Below are positions 1-5,441 of a stretch of DNA of 8,691 nt, piece after piece. The notes beneath the pieces are model-generated. The model saw only the letters and a program-made list of their open reading frames with translations, was not told the origin of the DNA and ran no database searches. How positions within the stretch are numbered: the stretch's first letter is position 1; every line of letters begins with the position of its first letter. The translations under genes were made by a program, and so were the position numbers. Location of the stretch: NCBI GenBank assembly GCA_902470895.1, contig CABRID010000085.1, positions 1-8,691 on the forward strand, given 5' to 3'. The DNA comes from an uncultured Collinsella sp. (GTDB lineage Bacteria; Actinomycetota; Coriobacteriia; Coriobacteriales; Coriobacteriaceae).

Positions 1-47
1 CTACACAAGGAGTATCGTCGGCAGCGTCAGATGTGTATAAGAGACAG
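1..47 (+). other. Nextera i5-side sequencing adapter (artefact, not genomic)
   Basis: Bases 1-6 (CTACAC) match the end of the Illumina P5 arm. Bases 7-14 (AAGGAGTA) look like an i5 index (S507 of Nextera XT, from memory). Bases 15-28 are the Read 1 adapter (TCGTCGGCAGCGTC) and 29-47 are the 19-bp Tn5 mosaic end used in tagmentation, ending in GAGACAG. Genomic sequence starts at 48. The mosaic end contains an ATG at 31 that opens a frame into the first gene and gives it a false N-terminus, MCIRDR. Read in reverse, the adapter also gives a false protein end containing SYTHLTLPT. Neither is biological. Confidence 0.98.
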
Positions 48-48
48 G

Positions 49-705
49 CCGCTCATCGTCATCGCGGTCCTTGCCGTCGTGTGCGGTGGTGCGTATTGGT
101 TCGTGACGGCCGATCCCATGGGTGTCATGCCTGGCTTCTATGACCAGTTTGGCCAGGCCGCGCAGACGACCTTCCCCACGCGCCAAAAGGGCGAGGCGAC
201 TGAGGACGATACCAAGCAGGACGATTCTGCCGAGGTGGTCCAGGAAGAAACTGTGCTCACCGATGATCAGCTCTATACCAGGCTCGACGGTCTGTATCAG
301 ACCATCGTGTCCTACGGTGACGAGGACCAGATCGGCGAGGTCATCGATTCTTTTAACAATGGCTATCTTCGAACGCCACTGTCCACCCGTCAGGAGCTGT
401 CGCAGAGTGCCTACGCCCTGCGCGACCAGATCAAAAAGACGCAAGATGAGCTTAACAACCTTAAGTATCAGGACGATACGGTCTATGCGGATGACATCGC
501 CCACTTAAAGCAGCTTGCCGAGTGGATGTACGAGCGTGTCGACGTGATCTGTCAGAGCTGGGACATCTCGCTGGCCATTCCCGATGGTGAGTCGATGAGT
601 TCCCACCAAAGCGATATCCTGGCGCCCATCGCGCAGGGCGGCAACAGCGCACTGAACCAGTACGACGCCAATGTGGGTTCCTGGAAGCCGCAGCAGCGTT
701 CCTAA
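49..705 (+). CDS. Unrecognised single-pass membrane protein, 5' end missing
   Basis: This is the 3' part of a gene, 218 residues to the TAA at 703-705. I do not recognise a family and assign no function. The first about 20 native residues (PLIVIAVLAVVCGGAYWFV) form a membrane segment, so the true start lies upstream and any cytoplasmic N-terminal domain is lost. After it comes a polar linker rich in Asp, Glu, Lys and Gln (about residues 45-70). Next is a mostly helical region with regularly spaced Leu/Tyr residues and a possible short coiled coil around the motif IKKTQDELNNLKYQ. The end is polar (WKPQQRS). A cytoplasm-membrane-outside arrangement is likely. The frame continues into the adapter (ATG at 31), but that start is artificial. 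About 100 bp and a separate promoter divide it from the next gene, so it probably ends its own transcription unit; no clear terminator hairpin follows it. Confidence 0.85.
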   Translation, partial: PLIVIAVLAVVCGGAYWFVTADPMGVMPGFYDQFGQAAQTTFPTRQKGEATEDDTKQDDSAEVVQEETVLTDDQLYTRLDGLYQTIVSYGDEDQIGEVIDSFNNGYLRTPLSTRQELSQSAYALRDQIKKTQDELNNLKYQDDTVYADDIAHLKQLAEWMYERVDVICQSWDISLAIPDGESMSSHQSDILAPIAQGGNSALNQYDANVGSWKPQQRS

Positions 706-743
706 AATTAGTTCGCCATAGTCGGCATAACCTACGTGCGCAA

Positions 744-773
744 TTGATGTAAGCGCATGCTTATTGCTACAAT
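744..773 (+). promoter_or_regulatory. Sigma-70-type promoter for the cyclophilin/TPR unit
   Basis: A -35-like TTGATG (744-749) is separated by 18 bp from TACAAT (768-773). The -10 is preceded by TGC (765-767), making an extended -10. The spacing and both hexamers are close to the housekeeping consensus, in a locally AT-rich stretch of an otherwise GC-rich window. Transcription would begin near 780, giving a leader of roughly 33 nt before the ATG at 813. A Shine-Dalgarno GGAAGG (801-806) lies 6 nt upstream of that ATG. This is assigned by inspection only; no start site is known. Confidence 0.65.
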
Positions 774-812
774 TCGTACAAATATGCTTTAAACGCACGA
801 GGAAGGAACCAC

Positions 813-1355
813 ATGTTTGGTTTTAAGAAAGAGCTCTACACGCCCGAGTATCAGCTTGCCGGCGACGAGTGCGCCGTTATCGAGACGTCGAAGGGTACCA
901 TCAAGGTCAAGTTTGACGGTGAGGGCGCTCCCATTCATGTCGCGAACTTCTGCGAGCTTTCCACGATGGGTTTCTATGATGGCCTTAAGTTCCATCGCTA
1001 TGTGCCCGGCTTTGTCATTCAGGGCGGCGACCCCAATACCCGCGATATGTCCGGCGCCGACGTCGCTGCCGGTCTTGAGGGCCCTGACGGCATGCCCGGT
1101 ACCGGTGGTCCCGGCTACTGCATCAAGGGCGAGTTTGCCACCAATCCGCGCAACAGCCATGTCGATGGTGCCCTTGCCATGGCACGCTCCATGGACCCCG
1201 ATTCCGCGGGTTCGCAGTTCTACTTCTGCCTGGGTGCCCAGCATAACCTCGATTCCGGTTACACCGTCTTTGGTACCACGGTCGAGGGTCTCGATGTGAT
1301 TTCGCAGCTGCGTGCCGGCGACGAGATCGTCCATGTCGAGATCGTTCACGAGTAA
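813..1355 (+). CDS. Cyclophilin-type peptidyl-prolyl cis-trans isomerase
   Basis: This 180-residue protein catalyses cis-trans isomerisation of X-Pro bonds, helping proteins fold. It has no signal peptide or membrane segment, so it should be cytoplasmic. The single cyclophilin domain covers about residues 20-180. The signature FHRYVPGFVIQGGDP (60-74) contains the catalytic Arg62 and Gln70, matching Arg55 and Gln63 of human cyclophilin A. GALAMAR (119-125), GSQFYF (133-138) and TVFG (151-154) follow in the usual order. From Gln135 on, the sequence aligns to cyclophilin A without gaps. On that alignment Phe113 becomes Tyr137, Trp121 becomes Asn145 and His126 becomes Tyr150. The missing Trp predicts poor cyclosporin binding, as is common in bacterial members. 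ATG 813 is supported by GGAAGG 6 nt upstream. The gene follows a good promoter and sits 11 bp before the TPR gene, probably co-transcribed. Its substrates are unknown. Confidence 0.95.
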   Translation: MFGFKKELYTPEYQLAGDECAVIETSKGTIKVKFDGEGAPIHVANFCELSTMGFYDGLKFHRYVPGFVIQGGDPNTRDMSGADVAAGLEGPDGMPGTGGPGYCIKGEFATNPRNSHVDGALAMARSMDPDSAGSQFYFCLGAQHNLDSGYTVFGTTVEGLDVISQLRAGDEIVHVEIVHE

Positions 1356-1366
1356 AGGGGACTTCC

Positions 1367-2671
1367 TTGAATAGCCAGCTGATCCAACAGGGCCGCGCCG
1401 CTTACCGCGCGGGTGATTTTTCCGCTGCAGCCCAGATGCTTGGGGCGGCAAAAACTCCCGATGAGATTATGGGCGAGGCCGATCACCTTCGTGGCAACGC
1501 CTTGATGCACCTGGGCATGTATGCCGAGGCCGCCGAGGCCTACGCCGCTGCCCTCAATGACGGCACCTACGGCAAGCGCGGCGCGCTGCTCACCAACCGC
1601 GGCAAGGCACTCGCGGCCGTGGGCGACTACACGACGGCCGCTCAGGCGTTCTCTGCCGCTACGCAGGATGCTTCCTATGCCACGCCGTTCAAGGCCTATC
1701 TCGGCCTGGGCAATGCGCTGTTCCAGTCGGGCGACTATGCCAACGCGGGAACCGCCTTCCGTCAGGCTGCCATCGACGGCGCCAATCCGGCTCCTGCCGC
1801 CGCACTGGGCGAGCTTGGTCGTTGCTTCATTAAGCTCGGCCGTCCGGCGGATGCCGTGGAGACCTACCGCACGGCTATCGACTTTGCCGGCCCCCGCGAC
1901 GACACGCGTGCGCTCAACGCCGGCATGGGTCAGGCACTTTCTGCCGCCGGCCGCCCCTCCGACGCACTCGACGCCTTTAACGCCGCTACTGCCGATGGCA
2001 TCTACCAGCTCACCTCCGAGCAGGCCGATGAGCTTGCCCGCGTGCACGATTCGCTTGCCGCGCTGTCTGCCCAGACGGCTATGGCCACGGCTCCGGCGCC
2101 CGCGATGGACGCTCCTGCCGTCGATCCGCTCGATCCTACGGGCGCGACCGGTCAGTTTATGCCCGATCCCTCGGACACCGGCTTCTTTACGCTGTCCGAG
2201 TCCGAGATGGTCCAGCAGGACCGTCAGGATCGTAAGCAGGCCAAGGTCCGTCGTCGCCATCGCCACACGGGTCTCAAAGTCTTCATCGTGCTGCTTCTGC
2301 TCATCTTGATTGCTGCGGGCGGTCTGGGCTTTGCCTACACGCGCGGCTTTGGCTTCCCCTCGCAGGAGTCGGTTATCACCGATCTGTTCCAGGCTGCCGG
2401 CGACGGTGACACCGCAAAGGCCGAGTCTTGCCTGGCCTCGAGCCTGTCCGAGGACGCCAAGTCGATGATCATCTCCTCGATTCCGCAGGGTGCCACCGTG
2501 TCCGTCGAGGGCATGGATCAGTCCATGACCGAGACGACCGCTAAGGTGAAGGCATCGCTGTCCAAGGGCGGCGAGCAGGAGTACACCGTCAAATTCGTGC
2601 GCTCCGACAATCATATCGGCTGGGCCGTTTCCTCGCTCGATATGGATTTCTCGGCTGCTGACAACCAGTAG
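1367..2671 (+). CDS. TPR-repeat membrane-anchored protein, function unknown
   Basis: 434 residues in three parts. Residues 1-210 are a row of about six tetratricopeptide-like helical pairs. The turn glycines fall at 16, 50, 86, 122, 158 and 195, giving a 34-37 residue period, with Ala-rich helices (for example GDYTTAAQAF and GDYANAGTAF). Residues about 230-300 are a Pro/Ala/Asp-rich, probably disordered linker ending in a basic cluster (KVRRRHRH). Residues 305-325 (VFIVLLLLILIAAGGLGFAYT) are one membrane helix. The final 105 residues resemble a small alpha+beta domain of the NTF2/DUF4878 kind (helical VITDLFQAAGDGDTAKA start, strand-like YTVKFVRSDNHIGWAVSSL end); that resemblance is impressionistic. 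The basic cluster predicts TPRs in the cytoplasm and the C-terminal domain outside. The start is TTG 1367, with AAAGGGG 6 nt upstream, 11 bp after the cyclophilin stop. TPRs usually bind proteins; the partner is unknown, and proximity to mreB makes an envelope role possible. Confidence 0.88.
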   Translation: MNSQLIQQGRAAYRAGDFSAAAQMLGAAKTPDEIMGEADHLRGNALMHLGMYAEAAEAYAAALNDGTYGKRGALLTNRGKALAAVGDYTTAAQAFSAATQDASYATPFKAYLGLGNALFQSGDYANAGTAFRQAAIDGANPAPAAALGELGRCFIKLGRPADAVETYRTAIDFAGPRDDTRALNAGMGQALSAAGRPSDALDAFNAATADGIYQLTSEQADELARVHDSLAALSAQTAMATAPAPAMDAPAVDPLDPTGATGQFMPDPSDTGFFTLSESEMVQQDRQDRKQAKVRRRHRHTGLKVFIVLLLLILIAAGGLGFAYTRGFGFPSQESVITDLFQAAGDGDTAKAESCLASSLSEDAKSMIISSIPQGATVSVEGMDQSMTETTAKVKASLSKGGEQEYTVKFVRSDNHIGWAVSSLDMDFSAADNQ

Positions 2672-2693
2672 TGACCTTATGGGATTTAGCTTT

Positions 2694-2726
2694 GCCCGGC
2701 GCTTCACCGCAAGTGAGGTGCCGGGC
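2694..2726 (+). terminator. Strong hairpin between the TPR gene and mreB; possible terminator
   Basis: The left arm 2694-2707 (GCCCGGCGCTTCAC) pairs fully with the right arm 2713-2726 (GTGAGGTGCCGGGC), giving 14 bp including two G-U pairs, around a 5-nt loop CGCAA. It lies 23 bp after the TPR stop codon, where a terminator is expected. It is followed only by TTGCGC, not a run of T, so it is not a classical intrinsic terminator. It may act as a weak or Rho-assisted terminator, or protect the 3' end of the upstream message. On the minus strand it also lacks a T-run. Confidence 0.55.
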
Positions 2727-2730
2727 TTGC

Positions 2731-2750
2731 GCTAGTATCATGAGCTAGTA
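2731..2750 (+). promoter_or_regulatory. Weak candidate promoter region for the mre operon, with a direct repeat
   Basis: The 60 bp between the hairpin and the mreB ribosome site should hold the mre promoter if the hairpin terminates. The best -10-like hexamer is TAGTAT (2733-2738), but no good -35 lies 16-18 bp upstream. An alternative pairing is TTGCGC (2727-2732) with TAGTTT (2749-2754) at 16 bp spacing. The heptamer GCTAGTA occurs twice (2731-2737 and 2744-2750), 13 bp apart, which could be a protein-binding repeat or chance. No choice can be made from sequence alone. Confidence 0.28.
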
Positions 2751-2786
2751 GTTTTCCAGCAATCATCCAACACATCAGGAGTTGCG

Positions 2787-3830
2787 TTGTTTTCTTTGAT
2801 GGATATGTTCTTCGGTAGCTATGCGGGCGATCTTGCCATCGACCTCGGCACCGCAAATACGCTTGTCTCCGTGCGCGGCAAGGGCATTGTCATTCGCGAG
2901 CCCTCTGTTGTCGCCATCGACAAGAACGACGAGCGCATCCTGGCGGTCGGTATCGAGGCAAAGCGCATGCTCGGCCGTACGCCCGGCAACATCGTGGCCG
3001 TTCGTCCCCTGAAGGACGGCGTCATCGCCGACTTCGATGTTACCGAGGCCATGCTTCGCTACTTTATCGACAAGGCTTCCGAGAAGCGCTATCCGTGGAC
3101 CCCGCGTCCGCGCGTTGTCGTCTGCGTTCCCTCCGGCGTCACGTCGGTCGAGAAGCGTGCCGTCTTTGAGGCTACGATCCAGGCCGGCGCTCGCCAGGCC
3201 TACCTGATCGAGGAGCCCATGGCTGCTGCTATCGGCGCCGACCTGCCTGTCGAGGAGCCCACCGGCTCCATGGTCATCGACATCGGTGGCGGTACCACCG
3301 AGGTTGCCGTTATCGCTATGGGCGGCATCGTCGTCTCGCAGTCCATCCGTATTGCCGGCGACGAGTTCGATCAGGCCATCCTCACGCACGTTCGCGATGC
3401 CTACAACCTTGCCATCGGCGAGCGTACGGCAGAGGACATCAAGATCAAGGTCGGCTCCGCCGTGCCGCTCAAGGACGAGCTCGACGTCGAGGTCAACGGC
3501 CGCGACGTGATCACCGGTCTGCCCAAGACCGTGCGCATCGAGAGCGAGGAGATTCGTCGCGCACTCAACAAGCCACTCGACGAGATGGCCAAGGCCGTCA
3601 AGGACGCACTCGACGCTACGCCTCCCGATCTTGCCTCGGACCTTATGTACTACGGCATTTTGCTGACCGGTGGCGGTGCGCTGCTGCGCGGTCTCGACGT
3701 GCGCCTGCGCGATGAGACCGGTGTTTCGGTCAACGTCAGCCCCACGGCGCTCGATAATGTCGTTAACGGCTGCGCCCGCGTGCTCGAGGCCAATGCGTTT
3801 GATGGCGGCTTCGTCCAGACCAATGCTTAA
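2787..3830 (+). CDS. mreB: Rod shape-determining protein MreB (bacterial actin)
   Basis: 347 residues, the usual MreB length. MreB is an actin-fold ATPase that forms filaments on the inner face of the membrane and directs insertion of lateral-wall peptidoglycan by RodA-PBP2. Phosphate-1 motif DLGTANTLV begins at residue 19; the IEEPMAAAIG segment (141-150) carries the catalytic glutamate region; phosphate-2 motif DIGGGTTE is at 165-172; the adenosine motif LLTGGGALL begins at 292. The N-terminus (MFSLMDMFFGSY) is short and hydrophobic and could serve as the membrane-binding segment. The TTG start at 2787 is chosen because AGGAG (2777-2781) sits 5 nt before it; the in-frame ATG at 2799 would be 17 nt away. 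The gene heads the mreBCD-mrdA-rodA cluster, with 21 bp to mreC. No key residue appears lost. MreB-like paralogues such as Mbl have the same motifs, but the mreC/mreD context favours mreB. Confidence 0.97.
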   Translation: MFSLMDMFFGSYAGDLAIDLGTANTLVSVRGKGIVIREPSVVAIDKNDERILAVGIEAKRMLGRTPGNIVAVRPLKDGVIADFDVTEAMLRYFIDKASEKRYPWTPRPRVVVCVPSGVTSVEKRAVFEATIQAGARQAYLIEEPMAAAIGADLPVEEPTGSMVIDIGGGTTEVAVIAMGGIVVSQSIRIAGDEFDQAILTHVRDAYNLAIGERTAEDIKIKVGSAVPLKDELDVEVNGRDVITGLPKTVRIESEEIRRALNKPLDEMAKAVKDALDATPPDLASDLMYYGILLTGGGALLRGLDVRLRDETGVSVNVSPTALDNVVNGCARVLEANAFDGGFVQTNA

Positions 3831-3851
3831 TTTCCAAAAGGTGGATTCCAT

Positions 3852-4850
3852 TTGGCACGATCTTCGGGTTTCTCCACAAATCTGAATACCAAGCGACAAT
3901 CAACGGGTATGCGCCCGTTGATTGTTTTCAGCCTGATTTCGGTGTTGCTGCTCACGTTTTACATCCGCGAGGGCGAGGCAGGGCCGATTCATGCCGTGCG
4001 TTCGGGCGTAACGACGATTACCTCTCCGGTGCGCTTTGTGGGCTCGGCTGTGGCGGCTCCCTTCAATGCGATTGGCAACGTGTTCTCTAACCTAACGGCG
4101 TCGCAGGACACGCTCGACGAGCTCAAGAAGCAAAATGAGGAGCTGACCTCTAAGGTCGCCGAGCTTTCTGAGGCTCAAAAGACCGCTGAGCGTCTGGAGG
4201 GGCTGGTCGGCCTGCAGTCGACCTACAACCTCAAATCGACCGCAGCTCGTATCGTTGGTGCCTCGGGCGATGCCTGGACCTCGACCGTCACGATTGATAA
4301 GGGTTCTGCCGACGGGCTTACCATCAACATGCCTGTGACGAGTTCGGCCGGTGTTATCGGCCAGATCATCGAAGTCTCGGCCAAAACGTCCACCGTGCGC
4401 CTGATTGGCGACGAGAACTCCGGCGTATCCGCCATGGTGCAGGACACGCGCGCCCAGGGCATGCTGCAGGGTCAGGCTGACGGCACGCTGCGTCTTGAGT
4501 ACGTGAGCGTCGACTCCGATGTTAAGGTTGGCGACATCATCGTGACCTCGGGCATCGGTGGCGTGTTCCCCAAGGGTCTACCGCTTGGCACCGTCTCGTC
4601 GGTTGAGAAATCGGCAAACGACGTGTACTACACCATTGTGGTGCGCGCTCAGACCACGGCCGAGAACAACGAGGAAGTGCTGGTCATCACCTCGCTGACC
4701 GACGAACAATCGGCCTCGGATGAGGACGTGAGTACGGCCAACAGCACGCCGCAGGGAACGTCGCGCGACGCTGCGACCAAGACGAAGGACGAGAGCTCGG
4801 ATGACAGTTCCGACACGTCCGAGACGACCGATTCTGGCTCGAGCGAATAG
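3852..4850 (+). CDS. mreC: Rod shape-determining protein MreC
   Basis: 332 residues. MreC is a bitopic membrane protein whose extracytoplasmic part binds PBP2 and activates the RodA-PBP2 synthase. Residues 1-21 are a basic cytoplasmic tail; 22-38 (PLIVFSLISVLLLTFYI) are the membrane helix. Residues 84-121 are a coiled coil (for example DELKKQNEELTSKVAELSE), which mediates dimerisation in the family. Residues about 130-280 are the two-barrel MreC domain, with typical segments GVIGQIIEVS, VRLIGDENSGVSAMV and VGDIIVTSGIGGVFPKGLPLG. The last 50 residues (283-332) are a low-complexity tail rich in Ser, Thr, Asp and Glu, not part of the conserved domain. TTG 3852 is chosen because AAAGGTGG (3837-3844) lies 7 nt upstream. 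An alternative ATG at 3909 (Met20) would keep the membrane helix but lies in a hairpin loop and has no separate ribosome site. It is 21 bp after mreB and 11 bp before mreD. Confidence 0.95.
   Translation: MARSSGFSTNLNTKRQSTGMRPLIVFSLISVLLLTFYIREGEAGPIHAVRSGVTTITSPVRFVGSAVAAPFNAIGNVFSNLTASQDTLDELKKQNEELTSKVAELSEAQKTAERLEGLVGLQSTYNLKSTAARIVGASGDAWTSTVTIDKGSADGLTINMPVTSSAGVIGQIIEVSAKTSTVRLIGDENSGVSAMVQDTRAQGMLQGQADGTLRLEYVSVDSDVKVGDIIVTSGIGGVFPKGLPLGTVSSVEKSANDVYYTIVVRAQTTAENNEEVLVITSLTDEQSASDEDVSTANSTPQGTSRDAATKTKDESSDDSSDTSETTDSGSSE
3896..3928 (+). promoter_or_regulatory. Terminator-like hairpin inside the 5' end of mreC
   Basis: The left arm 3896-3907 (ACAATCAACGGG) is an exact reverse complement of 3914-3925 (CCCGTTGATTGT), with a 6-nt loop TATGCG at 3908-3913. 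G3895 and T3926 can add a wobble pair. A short T-run (3925-3928) ends the stem, so the shape resembles an intrinsic terminator. It lies 44 nt after the mreC TTG start and contains an in-frame ATG (3909-3911) in its loop. Ribosomes starting mreC would melt it; poorly translated RNA would let it form. That makes attenuation or polarity between mreB and the downstream genes plausible, but this is inference. Confidence 0.5.
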
Positions 4851-4861
4851 GGGGCATGTCC

Positions 4862-5428
4862 ATGGATCTACACGAGCAGGGGATGAGCTCCCGTACGTTT
4901 GTGATCGCCGCCATCGTGTGCGTGCTGCTGCAGGCAGGCCTGGCACCGCAGATCTCCATTGCGGGCGGTCGCGTCAACTTCATGATTATCCTGGTGTGCC
5001 TAAGCGTGTTCTCGGGCGACCCGACCCGTGCCGTCGTGTGCGGTTTTTGCAGCGGCTTGTTTTATGACCTGTCCGCTGCCGTGCCGGTGGGCGTTATGTC
5101 GCTCCTGCTGACCGTGGGTTCTTTTGCCCTGGTGCACAACGCCGTCGGTCAGACGGGCGGTACCCCGAGTGCGCGCGGCGTCACCGTGGGCGCCTTTGCG
5201 CTCGTCATTAATGTGATCTACAGCATCATCTTGCTGTTTATGGGTCTGGAGACGAGCTTTGTCGTGGCGATCTTCGGCCATGCGCTGCCGTCCTCGATCC
5301 TGACGGGTCTGGTTGCCATTCCGTTTTTGATGTCCGGCGTCGTGCCGCAGTCCGGCTATGGATTCTCCGCACGTGGCGGACGCCAGACGGGTATGCGCTT
5401 TAAGCCCAAGACCCGCAAGCTCAAATAG
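4862..5428 (+). CDS. mreD: Rod shape-determining protein MreD
   Basis: 188 residues from the chosen start, slightly longer than the usual 160-175. MreD is a small integral membrane protein that works with MreC in regulating the RodA-PBP2 complex. The sequence has five or six hydrophobic segments: about residues 12-28 (TFVIAAIVCVLLQAGLAP), then NFMIILVCLSVFSG, the family-typical GFCSGLFYDL, VMSLLLTVGSFALVH, GAFALVINVIYSIILLFMG, and a last one near SSILTGLVAIPFLMSG. The C-terminus is basic (FKPKTRKLK), expected to be cytoplasmic. ATG 4862 is preferred because AGGGGG (4849-4854) lies 7 nt upstream; the in-frame ATG at 4856 would be only 1 nt from it. The mreC stop codon overlaps this ribosome site, suggesting translational coupling. 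The family is weakly conserved in sequence, so the call leans on topology, the GxxxGLxxDL-like motif and position. Confidence 0.93.
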   Translation: MDLHEQGMSSRTFVIAAIVCVLLQAGLAPQISIAGGRVNFMIILVCLSVFSGDPTRAVVCGFCSGLFYDLSAAVPVGVMSLLLTVGSFALVHNAVGQTGGTPSARGVTVGAFALVINVIYSIILLFMGLETSFVVAIFGHALPSSILTGLVAIPFLMSGVVPQSGYGFSARGGRQTGMRFKPKTRKLK

Positions 5429-5441
5429 GGGAGGCCCGTAG

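Noticed and set aside
31..48. ATG at 31 as the start of the first gene
   Set aside because: It lies inside the Tn5 mosaic end of the sequencing adapter; MCIRDR is adapter-encoded.
735..759. Imperfect dyad CGTGCGC / GCGCATG over the -35 region of the cyclophilin promoter, as an operator
   Set aside because: Only 7 bp per arm with one G-U pair and an 11-bp centre; easily chance in GC-rich DNA and no regulator is known here.
706..812. A terminator hairpin after the first gene
   Set aside because: Only a 3-bp stem (GCC/GGC near 714-725) can be drawn, with no T-run.
1346..2707. 453-codon open frame on the minus strand
   Set aside because: It lies opposite the TPR gene, is rich in Arg, Gly and His as expected for an antisense shadow of GC-rich coding DNA, and has no recognisable domain.
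2775..3899. 374-codon open frame on the minus strand
   Set aside because: It is the antisense shadow of mreB, whose + strand product is unmistakable.
3909..3911. ATG at 3909 as the main mreC start
   Set aside because: It has no separate ribosome site and sits in a hairpin loop, while TTG 3852 has AAAGGTGG at 7 nt; kept only as a possible secondary start.
4856..4861. ATG at 4856 as the mreD start
   Set aside because: It is only 1 nt from the G-rich ribosome site; ATG 4862, two codons later, has normal 7-nt spacing.
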